Source: Massilia oculi (lineage in GTDB: Bacteria; Pseudomonadota; Gammaproteobacteria; Burkholderiales; Burkholderiaceae_D). Taken from it: a DNA stretch of 64,000 nt. Location of the stretch: contig NZ_CP029343.1 of the NCBI RefSeq assembly GCF_003143515.1, positions 1,426,001 to 1,490,000 of the forward strand. Direction: 5' to 3'. Below are positions 47,904 to 57,301 of this stretch, in pieces; within the stretch, counting starts at the first letter, position 1, and the number at the start of each line of letters is the position of its first letter. Under the pieces are notes generated by a model. That model saw only the letters and a program-made list of their open reading frames with translations. It made no database searches and had not been told where the DNA came from. The translations under genes and the position numbers were made by a program.

Positions 47904-48604
47904 AGCTGCGCGACCATCCCGTCCTGTCCGACAAACTGGCCGCCGAATACGTGCTGGGTACGCTCAAGGGAGGCGCGCGGCGGCGCTTCGAGACCCATCT
48001 GCGCGAGGACCCGGCGTTGCGCCGCCTGGTGAACGAATGGGAAGAACGCCTGGCGCCGATGGCCGAGTTCTCGCCCCCGCAACTTGCTCCCGAGCGGGTC
48101 TGGCTGTCCATCGAACGACGGCTCGGATTGCAGCGCCGTCACGCCACCTGGCAATTCTGGCGCAGCGAATCGCTGGTCTTCTGGCGCACGCTTGGACTGG
48201 CCTCGATGGGCTGCGCACTGCTTCTGGTGGGCGTGATCAGTTCGTCGCTGCTGGACCGTCCACAGGTCGATTATCTCGCCACGCTCCAGGACGACAAGGC
48301 CCGCACCGCGCTGCTGCTGACGGGCGACGCACGCCGCGAGATCCTGACCGTGCGTCTGGTCGAGCCCGCCCCAGTCGCCGCCGATCGCAGCCTCCAGCTG
48401 TGGGCCGTGCCGAAGCAAGGCAATCCGCGTTCGATCGGCGTGCTGTCCGACCGCGGCGTGATCGAACTCGGTTTGAGCCGTACCGCGATCGGCGACGATG
48501 TGGCGCTGCTTGCCGTGTCGCTGGAGCCGCGCGGAGGCTCGCCGAATCCGGACGGGCCGACGGGGCCGATCCTCTACAAAGGCAACTGGGTGCGGATTCT
48601 GTAG
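47900..48604 (+). CDS. anti-sigma factor (RskA-like)
   Basis: 234 residues. The N-terminal anti-sigma domain is LAAEYVLGTLKGGARRRFETHLREDPALRRLVNEWEERLAPMAE. One membrane helix lies at about 95-114 (LGLASMGCALLLVGVISSSLL). The C-terminal periplasmic RskA domain is LQLWAVPKQGNPRSIGVL. It is translationally coupled to the sigma gene (ATGA) and binds it at the membrane. Confidence 0.92.
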   Translation: MKLRDHPVLSDKLAAEYVLGTLKGGARRRFETHLREDPALRRLVNEWEERLAPMAEFSPPQLAPERVWLSIERRLGLQRRHATWQFWRSESLVFWRTLGLASMGCALLLVGVISSSLLDRPQVDYLATLQDDKARTALLLTGDARREILTVRLVEPAPVAADRSLQLWAVPKQGNPRSIGVLSDRGVIELGLSRTAIGDDVALLAVSLEPRGGSPNPDGPTGPILYKGNWVRIL

Positions 48605-48677
48605 CGGCCTTGGCGCAGCAAACGTAATCCAGCCACCCGGCCAGTCACCGAACCCGGCCTGGCGACGAAACGCACGC

Positions 48678-48999
48678 TCAGCTTGCCCCGGGCGGCCTGC
48701 CGCATCGACGCGCGAATCGGATAATCCACGGCACCAGCCCGGGCGCCGTGAACGTCGGCGGCTTGCCGGCCACCGGCTTGAAGCGGGCGTTGAAACCGGT
48801 CGAGTCGCTGACGAACATCGGCGCCGGCGCCGGCGCCAACGGGCAGGTCGGCCCCGAGGCGATCTGGCCCGTGCGCGAGTCATCGGCCAGGTAACACAGC
48901 TTGTCGTCACCGGGCATGCGCGTATGCGCCGCCAGCACGACCGGCCCATGCGGCATGCGCCGCACCGGTCAGCGCGGCCAGTGCAGCAGATACCGCCAT
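48678..48999 (-). pseudogene. small exported protein, probably frameshifted
   Basis: ATG 48999 opens a plausible signal peptide (MAVSAALAALTGAAHA) but that frame stops after about 30 codons. From about base 48955 another frame continues with VVLAAHTRMPGDDKLCYLADDSRTGQIASGPTCPLAPAPAPMF, 95 codons from GTG 48965 to a stop at 48678. The two parts look like one secreted protein interrupted by an indel. The end is also uncertain. It sits between the anti-sigma gene and the GH51 gene, 34 bp after the latter's stop. It is not a recognised family. The rest of 48605-49033 shows nothing else. Confidence 0.4.
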
Positions 49000-49033
49000 C
49001 GCTCGAGCCGCGATCGCGCGCGCGGCCCTTACT

Positions 49034-50581
49034 TCACGCCTGGACGGCGAAGACCATCACGGCCTTGGCCGGCACCTTGATCGTCAGCTTGCCATCGGCC
49101 GCCTTCGCACTGAACGGCGCCGGCTTGACCGCCTGCGGCTGCTCGAAGGTGTTGTGGGCGTCCATCTTCTCCGCGGTCAGTATCTGGCCCGTCACGCTGC
49201 CCACGTCCAGGCCGGCCACATTCAGCGCCACGTCGCTGGCGCGGGTCGGGTGCGTGTTGACGAGGGCGACGTAGACCTTGCCATCCTTGCCGCGCGCCGC
49301 CGTGGCACTGATGCCCGGCACCGCCTTGCCATCGCTCGAATAGGCCACGTCGTTGTCCACGGCCACCGGCAGCCTGGTCGCATCCTGGAACGGGATGTAC
49401 ATCTTGTAGGCGTGGTAGGTTGGCGTCAGCAGCATCTTGTCCTTGTCGGTGATGATCATCGCCTGCAGCACGTTGACCATCTGCGCGATATTCGTCATGC
49501 GCACCCGCTCGGCGTACTCATGGAAGATGTTGAAGTTGAGCGCGGCCACGACCGCGTCGCGGATCGTGTTTCGCTGGAACAGGAAGCCCGGATTGGTGCC
49601 CGGCTCCACGTCGTACCAGGTGCCCCATTCGTCGACGTAGAAGCCGATCTTCTTCTGCGGATCGTTCTTGTCGAGGACGGCGACATTCTGCCTGATGTAC
49701 TGATCCATGCGCAGCGTCTGTTGCATCGTCGAGAACCATTCCGACTCAGGGAAGGCCGTCGCTGCGCCCTTCTTCTCCCACACACCCGTCGGCAAGGTGT
49801 AGTAATGGAAGCTGATGCCATCGGTGCCGCGCGCGGCCTCGCGGCTCAGGACGTCGGTCCACTGGGTATCGTTGCCATGGCCGCCGCTGGCGACGATCTT
49901 CGGCCGCGCGCCCGGCGGCGTCTTCAGGAAGGTCGCGTAATGGTTGTACAGGTGGGCGTAATACTCCGGTTTCATGTTGCCGCCACAGCCCCAGGCCTCG
50001 TTGCCGATGCCGAAATAGGCGACTTTATAGGGCTCCTTGCGGCCGTTCTTGCGCCGCAGTTCGGCCAGCGACGACTTGGTGCTTGATGTCATGTACTCGA
50101 GCCATTCGGCCATCTCCTGCGGGGTGCCGGAACCGAGATTGCCGTTGACGTAGGCTTCGGTGCCAAGCAGCTCGACCAGGTCGAAGAACTCATGGGTGCC
50201 GACCGCGTTGTCCTCGGCCACGCCGCCCCAGTGGGTATTTACCTTGACCGGGCGCTTGTTGCGCGCGCCGATGCCGTCACGCCAGTGATACTCGTCGGCG
50301 AAGCAGCCGCCCGGCCAGCGCACCAGCGGCACCTTCAGTTCCTTCAGCGCTCCCACCACGTCGTTGCGCCAGCCGCGGGTATTCGGAATCCTCGAATCCG
50401 GCCCCACCCACAAGCCCTCGTAGATGCCGGTGCCGAGGTGTTCGGCGAACTGGCCGTACACGTTCTTGTTGATGACCGGACCCGGCTTGGTGGTGTCGAT
50501 CGACACGCTCACCTGGGCGAAGGCCAGCGCCGGCAAGGCGGCAAGACTGCATGCGAGGATGATGGGTTTGAGTGCTTTCAC
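49034..50581 (-). CDS. exported alpha-L-arabinofuranosidase, GH51
   Basis: 515 residues with a signal peptide (KPIILACSLAALPALAFA). It releases terminal L-arabinofuranose from arabinan and arabinoxylan. The GH51 barrel shows VYGQFAEHLGTGIYEGLWVG, LVRWPGGCFADEYHWRDGIG, acid/base Glu195 in IGNEAWGCGGN and nucleophile Glu318 in YVDEWGTWY. The start is GTG 50581 with AGGAGA upstream. It is the last gene of the operon that begins with the IlvD-type dehydratase. Confidence 0.93.
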   Translation of the reverse strand: MKALKPIILACSLAALPALAFAQVSVSIDTTKPGPVINKNVYGQFAEHLGTGIYEGLWVGPDSRIPNTRGWRNDVVGALKELKVPLVRWPGGCFADEYHWRDGIGARNKRPVKVNTHWGGVAEDNAVGTHEFFDLVELLGTEAYVNGNLGSGTPQEMAEWLEYMTSSTKSSLAELRRKNGRKEPYKVAYFGIGNEAWGCGGNMKPEYYAHLYNHYATFLKTPPGARPKIVASGGHGNDTQWTDVLSREAARGTDGISFHYYTLPTGVWEKKGAATAFPESEWFSTMQQTLRMDQYIRQNVAVLDKNDPQKKIGFYVDEWGTWYDVEPGTNPGFLFQRNTIRDAVVAALNFNIFHEYAERVRMTNIAQMVNVLQAMIITDKDKMLLTPTYHAYKMYIPFQDATRLPVAVDNDVAYSSDGKAVPGISATAARGKDGKVYVALVNTHPTRASDVALNVAGLDVGSVTGQILTAEKMDAHNTFEQPQAVKPAPFSAKAADGKLTIKVPAKAVMVFAVQA

Positions 50582-50606
50582 TGTCGTCTCCTGGTTTTAG
50601 TAAGTC

Positions 50607-52517
50607 TTATTTGAATACCGCGACGAAGCCGCCGCGTGGTTTGATGCCGATGCTGGTCTTGCCGGCCTTGATCGGGGTCTGGACGAACGCGCGCTCGCCA
50701 TCGCCGTCGGTGGTCAAGGTTCCACTGCGTCCCGCGATAAACGAGAGGTCGAGGTCGACACTGCGCTCTTCATTGTCGGCATTGAATCCGGCCACATACC
50801 AGCTGTCGCCGCTTTTTCTCGCGATGACCGCATGGCGGCCCGGGTAGCCGTCGATGAAACGCACGTCGTCCCAGCTGCGCGGCAGGTCGCGCAGCAGGTT
50901 CTTCACGTAATCGGGAACGCCGGCCATGCCTTCGGGCCGCTCGGCGAAGTGCTGGATTCCGGACAGGAACAGCACCGCCTCGGCCAGCTCGAAGCCGTTG
51001 CGGGTGACGCGTCTGATCCTGGGGATGTCGCCGAATACCAGCGGCGTGTAGTCCATCGGGTCGAACAGGTTGCGGGAAAACGGCAGCATGGCCGCGTGCG
51101 GCGGCATCGCATCCTGGTCCTTTTGGTCGAAGGTGGTGAACTCGAAGCCCTTCACCGCCTCCACCGTCATCAGGTTCGGGAAGGTGCGCGACCAGCCGCG
51201 CGGCAAGGTGGCGCCGTGGAAGTTCACCAGCAGGCCGGCATCGGCCGCGTCCTGCAGCATGTCGACGTAATAGGCGATCATCGACTTGCCGTCGCCGGCG
51301 AAGAAGTCGACCTTGACGCCCTTGACGCCCATGTCGCGCAGGCGCGCGAACTCGCGCGCACGCGCTGCGGCGGTGAGCAGCGCCCCTTTCGGAGTATATG
51401 GCGTCTTGTTCCAGGCGCCGGACGAGTTGTACCAGACCAGGATGCCGATCTTCTTCGCGGCGGCATAGGCGACCAGCTCGCGCATGCGCCCAAAGCCGAT
51501 CTTGCGGTCCCAGTCGGCATCGACCAGCGTGTAATCCCACCCCATGTCGGCGGCGTAGTCCACGAAGCGCTTCTGGGTGTCGATACAGGTGCCGTCGTCC
51601 TTGAGCAGCGCCCAGCTCCAGGATGCGTGGCCGGGCTGGACCTTGGCCTTGTCGAAGGCGATCGCAGGCGCCGCGAGATCGGTCCCGAGCGTCGATTCGA
51701 CCAGCGTGCGCAGGCTGCCCAGTGCGACGATGCGCCACGGCGTGAGCAGGTCGCCCGTCGACTCGGCCAGCAGCGCGCCGTTCGTGAACACCTCCGGCGG
51801 GGCCGGGACGTCGAGGCGGTAGACGCCGCCGCGCGAATCGGTGTGCAGGCGCGAGGCGTGGAAGCTGCCGTCCAGGTTCGCCTCCGTGAGCGCGACCCAG
51901 GTGTCGCCGCTGCGCAGCAGCGCCGGGAAGACCCAGCCGGCGCCGAGCGTGGACGGGGTGCCGACCGGGATCTCGCGCTGGTAGTGTTCTTCGTAGGAGG
52001 GATTCGTGTTCGACCAGCCGGTCTGGGCGACCGCCATCGGCTGCAGCCAGGCTTTCGTGGACTTGTCGAAGGCGAAGCCCGTGGTTTCGCGTACGAACTT
52101 GAGGTTCTTGCCGGCGACGCGGTAGCGGAAGGCGACGCCGTCGTTCGAGACGCGGAAGGTCACGTCCATCGCCTGGCCCTGGGCGTTGCGCACGGTATGG
52201 GTCTGTTCGTTGGCGCGGTAGGTGATGTGGCGCTTCTTGGCGGTGGCCAGTTCGTAGCGGTCTTCGATCGGCTTGACCGGGGAGCTGGCGGCCAGCGTCA
52301 AGCCCTGAGTCAGGTCGGCGCCTTGCACGGCGATGCCCAGGCTTGACGGCAGGATGACGGGATTGCCGTCGCGGGTGACGGCATAGGTCAGCGCGCCCGC
52401 CGGCGACACGTTGACGTCGACCGCGATGTGCCGGTCAGGGCTGGTGAGCGGTGCGGCATGCGCTTGCGCGCAGAGTGTTCCAACGACGAGCAATGCGGTG
52501 AGGCGGAATGCGGTCAT
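50607..52517 (-). CDS. exported glycoside hydrolase family 97
   Basis: 636 residues with a signal peptide (FRLTALLVVGTLCAQAHA). GH97 contains alpha-glucosidases and retaining alpha-galactosidases. The barrel segments SWSWALLKDDGTCIDTQKRFVDYAADMGWDY and GVKGVKVDFFAGDGKSMIAYY contain a candidate catalytic Asp, the retaining type. LVNFHGATLPRGWSRTFPN and EAVKGFEF are also seen. In this arabinose/galactose setting it may cleave alpha-galactosides or beta-L-arabinopyranosides. The start has GGAG 8 bp upstream and is 97 bp after the SDR stop. Confidence 0.88.
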   Translation of the reverse strand: MTAFRLTALLVVGTLCAQAHAAPLTSPDRHIAVDVNVSPAGALTYAVTRDGNPVILPSSLGIAVQGADLTQGLTLAASSPVKPIEDRYELATAKKRHITYRANEQTHTVRNAQGQAMDVTFRVSNDGVAFRYRVAGKNLKFVRETTGFAFDKSTKAWLQPMAVAQTGWSNTNPSYEEHYQREIPVGTPSTLGAGWVFPALLRSGDTWVALTEANLDGSFHASRLHTDSRGGVYRLDVPAPPEVFTNGALLAESTGDLLTPWRIVALGSLRTLVESTLGTDLAAPAIAFDKAKVQPGHASWSWALLKDDGTCIDTQKRFVDYAADMGWDYTLVDADWDRKIGFGRMRELVAYAAAKKIGILVWYNSSGAWNKTPYTPKGALLTAAARAREFARLRDMGVKGVKVDFFAGDGKSMIAYYVDMLQDAADAGLLVNFHGATLPRGWSRTFPNLMTVEAVKGFEFTTFDQKDQDAMPPHAAMLPFSRNLFDPMDYTPLVFGDIPRIRRVTRNGFELAEAVLFLSGIQHFAERPEGMAGVPDYVKNLLRDLPRSWDDVRFIDGYPGRHAVIARKSGDSWYVAGFNADNEERSVDLDLSFIAGRSGTLTTDGDGERAFVQTPIKAGKTSIGIKPRGGFVAVFK

Positions 52518-52613
52518 GACGGTCTCCAATGGTCCTCGTCGCCACGCGAGCAGCAACGACGGTAAGGGACAGACAACTACGGCGTGAATGAATCGTGCGG
52601 ACGTGCGAATTGG

Positions 52614-53381
52614 TCAGGTCCAGCCGGCATCCACGACAAAATCCTGCGCCGTGCACATCCTGCTGTCGTCGGCGCCGAGGAACAGCACCATGCGCGCGAC
52701 GTCGTCAGGCATCAGCTTGCCCGGCAGGCACTGCGCCTTCCTGATCTCGACTTCCGCCGCGGCGTCGACCCACAGATCCACCTGGCGCTGGGTCATCACC
52801 CAACCCGGCGTGACCGTATTGACGCGCACTCCGAACGGTCCCAGGTCGCGCGCCAGGCTGCGCGTGAGGCCGATCACGGCCGCCTTGGTGGTGGCGTAGA
52901 CCGGATATCCGGCGCCCTTTGCATGCCACGACATCGAGCTGAAATTGATGATGGCGCCGCCGCCCTTCTTCCTCATTCCCGGCAGGACCGCCTGGCAGGT
53001 GAAGAACATCGGACGCTGGTTGATGGCGATGCGCTCGTTCCAGTAGTCGAGCGAGACGTCCTGGATGTCGTGGCGCTGGTCGTTCGCGGCATTGTTGACG
53101 AGGACGTCGAAGTCGCCCAGCTGCGCGGCCAGTTCCGCCATCGTGCGCTGCAGCGCCGGGATGTCGGTGATGTCGCAATGGCGGTAGACCGGCGCATGCG
53201 TCCCCGCATCCGCCAGCCGCGCGCACAGGGCCTCGCTGGCCTGACGCGCGATGTCGACGAAGGCGACCACCGCACCCTGCTCCACGAAGGCCTGAACGAT
53301 CGCTTCGCCGATGCCGGTGCCGCCTCCCGTCACGAATACCCGCTTGTCCCGCAGGCTGGGGTAGTTCCCCATTTGTTCCAT
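52614..53381 (-). CDS. short-chain sugar dehydrogenase (probable arabinose/galactose dehydrogenase)
   Basis: A classical SDR of 255 residues: TGGGTGIGEAIVQAF, VDIARQASE, NNAANDQRHD, catalytic Ser in INFSSMSWH, and Tyr/Lys in YPVYATTKAAV. It probably oxidises an aldose at C1 to the lactone with NAD(P)+. The substrate is inferred from neighbours: lactonase (56420), sugar-acid dehydratase (54481) and AraD1 (53452) follow the same oxidative route. ATG 53381 is preferred because GGAG lies 8 bp before it; other in-frame ATGs are at 53393 and 53372. Confidence 0.83.
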   Translation of the reverse strand: MEQMGNYPSLRDKRVFVTGGGTGIGEAIVQAFVEQGAVVAFVDIARQASEALCARLADAGTHAPVYRHCDITDIPALQRTMAELAAQLGDFDVLVNNAANDQRHDIQDVSLDYWNERIAINQRPMFFTCQAVLPGMRKKGGGAIINFSSMSWHAKGAGYPVYATTKAAVIGLTRSLARDLGPFGVRVNTVTPGWVMTQRQVDLWVDAAAEVEIRKAQCLPGKLMPDDVARMVLFLGADDSRMCTAQDFVVDAGWT

Positions 53382-53451
53382 GCTTGTCTCCATCTTTACC
53401 CATTCTGCCGAGGCCTCTGCGGGCCTCGCATCTGCAGACCTGCCTACGGCA

Positions 53452-54444
53452 TCATAAGCGCCTGACCTTCACATACGGGGCGTCATGCACGGCCAGGCGA
53501 TTGCGCAGGGCCGGGCCAAAGGCCGGCGCTTCGACCTCGAAGATCTCGCCTGCCTTGACCTGGACGCCATCGGCAAAGCTCAGGGTCGCTGTACCGAAAA
53601 AATGCACGTGCACGTCGCCGGCGCGCTTGAACAGGCCATATTTGAAATGGTGGTATTCGAGGTTTTCCAGCGTGTGCGACATATTCTGCTCGCCGCTGAC
53701 GAAGGCCTTCTCCCAGCGCACCTGGCCGTCCAGGCCGATGACGCGCGACACGCCCTCCACGTGGGCCGGCAGCTCGCCGACCAGCAGCGCGGGGCCGACA
53801 CCGCAGTTGCGCAGCTTGGAATGCGCCAGGTAGAGGTAGTTCTGGCGTTCGGTGACGTGGTCCGAGAACTCGTTGCCGATCGCATAGCCCAGGCGGTAGG
53901 GCTGGCCGGCGTCGCCGATCAGGTACAGGCCGGCGATCTCCGGCTCCTCGCCGCCGTCGAGCGAGAAGGCCGGCATGTCGAGGTCCTGGCCGCTGCCACG
54001 CACGATCGAGCCGTCGCCCTTGTAGAACCATTCCGGCTGCACACCGGGCGTGCCCGGCGCCGGCTTGCCGCCTTCGACGCCCAGGCGGAACATCTTCATG
54101 CTGTCGCTCAGGGCCTCGATGTCGCCGCCGATCTTCTTGTGCATGCTGTCGCGCGTGTCGGCGCTGCCCAGGTGGGTCAGGCCGGTGCCGGTGACGTAGC
54201 AATGGGCAGGGTCGGGATGGTCGACCGGGGGCAGGATGCGACCGGCCCGGGCGAGGTCGTCGTAGTCGACGCGGCCGGCGCCGGCCGCCGCATCGGCGAG
54301 TGCGGCCAGCCCCTTGCCTTGCGCGATCGCGGCGCGCGCCAGTTCCAGCGTGGTGGCGTAACCGTCGAGGACGCGGATGGTGGCGTCGTTCAGGATGCCG
54401 ACGCGGCGTTCATTCGATTCGTTCAGAAATTGGACGAGCAGCAT
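53452..54444 (-). CDS. AraD1/GguC family protein (FAH superfamily)
   Basis: A 330-residue FAH-type protein with FLNESNERRVGIL, YVTGTGLTHLGSADTRDSMHKK, GEEPEIAGLYLIGDAGQPYRLGYAIGNEFSDHVTER and VHFFGTATLSFADGV. GguC is encoded beside the ChvE/GguAB sugar transporter in Agrobacterium. The AraD1 group is predicted to dehydrate 2-keto-3-deoxy-L-arabinonate. This role fits the position directly after the dehydratase. GAGGAGG precedes the start. Confidence 0.85.
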   Translation of the reverse strand: MLLVQFLNESNERRVGILNDATIRVLDGYATTLELARAAIAQGKGLAALADAAAGAGRVDYDDLARAGRILPPVDHPDPAHCYVTGTGLTHLGSADTRDSMHKKIGGDIEALSDSMKMFRLGVEGGKPAPGTPGVQPEWFYKGDGSIVRGSGQDLDMPAFSLDGGEEPEIAGLYLIGDAGQPYRLGYAIGNEFSDHVTERQNYLYLAHSKLRNCGVGPALLVGELPAHVEGVSRVIGLDGQVRWEKAFVSGEQNMSHTLENLEYHHFKYGLFKRAGDVHVHFFGTATLSFADGVQVKAGEIFEVEAPAFGPALRNRLAVHDAPYVKVRRL

Positions 54445-54480
54445 GGTTCGGGCCTCCTCTGTTTTATGGTTCCCATCGAC

Positions 54481-56223
54481 TCAGTGGGAATGCTTCGGCA
54501 CCGCCGACCCGCGACAGCCCACCAGAAAGTCGAAGTCGCACCCCTCATCGGCCTGCATCACGTGGTCCAGGTACAGCCGCTGGTAACCGCCATGCTGCAC
54601 GGGCGCGGCTTTCCCGGCCCGATCCGCCAGCCGCGCGCGGATCTGTTCATCGCTCAGTTCCACATTGAGCAGGCCGGCATGGCAGTCGAGCTGGATCATG
54701 TCGCCGTCCTGCACGATGCCCAGCGGGCCGCCGGCCATCGCTTCCGGCGCCACGTGCAGCACCACGGTGCCGTAGGCGGTGCCGCTCATGCGCGCGTCCG
54801 AGATGCGCACCATGTCGGTGATGCCCTTGGCCAGCAGCTTGGGCGGCAGGCCCATATTGCCCACTTCAGCCATGCCCGGATAGCCCTTCGGCCCGCAGTT
54901 CTTCATCAACAGCACGCAGTTCTCGTCCACGTCCAGGTCGGGATCGAGGATCCGCGCCTTGTAGTGGTCGAAGTCCTCGAACACCACCGCGCGGCCGCGG
55001 TGCCGCATCAGGTGCGGCGACGCCGCCGACGGTTTGAGCACCGCGCCGCGCGGCGCCAGGTTTCCGCGCAGGATGCAGATGCCGCCGTCCGCGATCAGCG
55101 GATTGTCCAGCTGGCGCACCACCTCGTCGTTGTAGATCGGCGCGTCAAAGCAGTTTTCCCACAGCGACTTGCCGTTGACGGTCAATGCGTCCCGGTTCGG
55201 AATCAGGCCGCCCTCGCCCAGGCGCCGGATCACCGCCGGCAGGCCGCCGGCGTAATAGAACTCTTCCATCAGGTAGCGGCCCGACGGCAGCAGGTCCACC
55301 ACGGTCGGGGTGCCCTTGCCGATGCGGGTCCAGTCCTCGAGTTCGAGCGGCACGCCGACGCGGCCGGCGATCGCCTTCAGGTGGATCACGGCATTGGTCG
55401 AACCGCCGATCGCCGCATTCACGCGGATCGCATTCTCGAAGTTCTCGCGCTTGAGGATCCTGGAGATGCGCAGGTCTTCGTGCACCATCTCGACGATGCG
55501 GATGCCCGACATATGGGCCAGCACGTAGCGCCGCGCATCGACGGCGGGGATCGCCGCGTTGTGCGGCAGCGAGGTGCCCAGCGCCTCGGCCATGCAGGCC
55601 ATCGTGGATGCCGTGCCCATGGTGTTGCAGGTGCCGGCCGAACGCGAGTGCCCCGCTTCGGCCGACAGGAATTCGTGCATCGTGATGGCGCCGGCCTTGG
55701 CCTGCTCGTGCAGCTGCCAGACGGCGGTGCCGGAACCGATGTCCTTGCCGTTCAGTTTACCGTTGAGCATCGGGCCGCCGGTGACGACGATGGTGGGCAG
55801 GTCGACGCTGGCCGCCCCCATCAGCAGGGCCGGCGTGGTCTTGTCGCAGCCGACCAGCAGCACCACGGCGTCCATCGGATTGCCGCGGATGGACTCCTCG
55901 ACGTCCATCGACGCCAGGTTACGGGTCAGCATGGCGGTCGGACGCAGGTTCGATTCGCCGTTCGAGAACACGGGGAATTCGACCGGGAAGCCGCCGGCTT
56001 CCAGGATGCCGCGCTTGACGTGTTCGGCCAGCTTGCGGAAATGGGCGTTGCAGGGAGTGAGTTCGGACCAGGTATTGCAGATGCCGATGATCGGTTTACC
56101 CTGGAATTCGTGGTCGGGAATGCCCTGGTTCTTCATCCAGCTGCGGTACATGAAACCGTTCTTGTCTTGCGTGCCGAACCACGCCGCCGAGCGCAACGGC
56201 GTCTTTTTCTGTTCCCCGGACAT
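54481..56223 (-). CDS. IlvD/Edd family sugar-acid dehydratase (arabinonate/galactonate type)
   Basis: An iron-sulfur dehydratase of 580 residues. Cluster cysteines lie in ICNTWSELTPCNAHFR, VGCDKTTPALLMGA and GTCNTMGTASTMACMAEALG. SDARMSGTAYGTVVLHVAPE is a hallmark of the sugar-acid branch rather than dihydroxy-acid dehydratase. It removes water from L-arabinonate or D-galactonate to give the 2-keto-3-deoxy acid. The ATG 56223 has AGGAG 7 bp upstream. It is first in the operon dehydratase, AraD1, SDR, GH97, GH51, behind regulon element B. Confidence 0.92.
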   Translation of the reverse strand: MSGEQKKTPLRSAAWFGTQDKNGFMYRSWMKNQGIPDHEFQGKPIIGICNTWSELTPCNAHFRKLAEHVKRGILEAGGFPVEFPVFSNGESNLRPTAMLTRNLASMDVEESIRGNPMDAVVLLVGCDKTTPALLMGAASVDLPTIVVTGGPMLNGKLNGKDIGSGTAVWQLHEQAKAGAITMHEFLSAEAGHSRSAGTCNTMGTASTMACMAEALGTSLPHNAAIPAVDARRYVLAHMSGIRIVEMVHEDLRISRILKRENFENAIRVNAAIGGSTNAVIHLKAIAGRVGVPLELEDWTRIGKGTPTVVDLLPSGRYLMEEFYYAGGLPAVIRRLGEGGLIPNRDALTVNGKSLWENCFDAPIYNDEVVRQLDNPLIADGGICILRGNLAPRGAVLKPSAASPHLMRHRGRAVVFEDFDHYKARILDPDLDVDENCVLLMKNCGPKGYPGMAEVGNMGLPPKLLAKGITDMVRISDARMSGTAYGTVVLHVAPEAMAGGPLGIVQDGDMIQLDCHAGLLNVELSDEQIRARLADRAGKAAPVQHGGYQRLYLDHVMQADEGCDFDFLVGCRGSAVPKHSH

Positions 56224-56322
56224 GCAGTTCTCCTGTCTGTTCTTGGCTGGGCGAGGCGTCGAGCCCGGGCCCATGTCTCTTTGATGACTGAGAGCCATGG
56301 TAAAGACCAGCCAGATAACTTT

Positions 56323-56365
56323 CCAATCACATTTTTGGCGACATCGATACCGTTTTTAGTATCGA
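56323..56365 (-). promoter_or_regulatory. regulon element B, upstream of the dehydratase operon
   Basis: CCAATCA at 56323-56329, 14 bp, then TCGATAC-N8-GTATCGA (56344-56365), a perfect 7-bp dyad. It is 100 bp before the dehydratase start, read leftward. It contains a T-N11-A LysR-type core within ATAC-N8-GTAT. Confidence 0.82.
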
Positions 56366-56419
56366 CATACGCCTTGGATCGGCAGGAAATGGGGCGGCGC
56401 CGGCCGCCCAACGTGCGGG

Positions 56420-57301
56420 TCAGCGGTGGAGAAAGCGTGCTTCGGGCAGGCCGCGCACGTCCATCGGCTGGTGGAATAGCGCGCCCGACAGCGGCGCCGC
56501 CTCCCGGTCGGACGCCGTCATGCCCACGTGGGCGCTAGTGACGAACAAGGTCGATAGATCCGGCCCGCCGAACGCCGGGCAGCTCGGCTGCGGCGCGGCC
56601 AGCGGGATCACCCGATCGAGCCTGCCGCTCGGTGCGAAGCGCATCACCTGCCCCGCGCCCCAGCGCGTGCTCCACAGATAGCCCTCGGCATCGACCGTGG
56701 AGCCATCCGGTTCGCCCGGCGCGGCATCCGCCGCCACGAAGGTATGCACCCGCCCGACTTCGGCGCTGCAGGGGTTGTAGTCGGCGTACAGGATGGCCTT
56801 CTCTTGCGAGTCGGCGAAATACATGCGGCGGCCGTCGGGGCTGAAGCAGATGCTGTTGGCGATCGCTGCATGGGGCAGCGGCAGCGACTCGAGCGACAGG
56901 TCGAGGTTGAGGCGATAGAAGCCGCCCACCGCGCGTTTCGGATTCTCGTCCTGGTTGAACATGCCGAACACGAAGCGTCCCTGGCGGTCGCAGCGACCGT
57001 CGTTCAGGCGGGTCGACGGATTATCCGCTTCGACGTCGACGATGCGCGTGACCTTGCCGGTCGAGAAAGTAAAGAAGGCCAGGCCGGACGCAAGCCCCAG
57101 CAGCAGGCGGTCATCGCTGCCTGTGAGCGCGAAGCTGCACAGGCGCTCCGGCATGCGCCAGGAGACGGTGCGCCCGCTGCACGGCGAATGCGACCACAGG
57201 GTGGCGGCCGGGATGTCGGTCCACAGCAGCCGGCCCGTGCGTTCGCACCACAGCACGCATTCGCCGAGCTCGTGCCCGGCGTCCAGCAGCGCGTCCATCA
57301 T
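56420..57301 (-). CDS. SMP-30/gluconolactonase family lactonase
   Basis: A 293-residue beta-propeller lactonase. Metal-ligand motifs are LGECVLWCERTGRLLWTDI (Glu), RLNDGRCDRQGRFVFGMF (Asn/Asp), ANSICFSPDGRRMYFADS (Asn) and PDGSTVDAEGYLW (Asp). It hydrolyses the aldonolactone formed by the sugar dehydrogenase. The start ATG 57301 overlaps the aldose epimerase stop (ATGA). No signal peptide. Confidence 0.9.
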   Translation of the reverse strand: MMDALLDAGHELGECVLWCERTGRLLWTDIPAATLWSHSPCSGRTVSWRMPERLCSFALTGSDDRLLLGLASGLAFFTFSTGKVTRIVDVEADNPSTRLNDGRCDRQGRFVFGMFNQDENPKRAVGGFYRLNLDLSLESLPLPHAAIANSICFSPDGRRMYFADSQEKAILYADYNPCSAEVGRVHTFVAADAAPGEPDGSTVDAEGYLWSTRWGAGQVMRFAPSGRLDRVIPLAAPQPSCPAFGGPDLSTLFVTSAHVGMTASDREAAPLSGALFHQPMDVRGLPEARFLHR

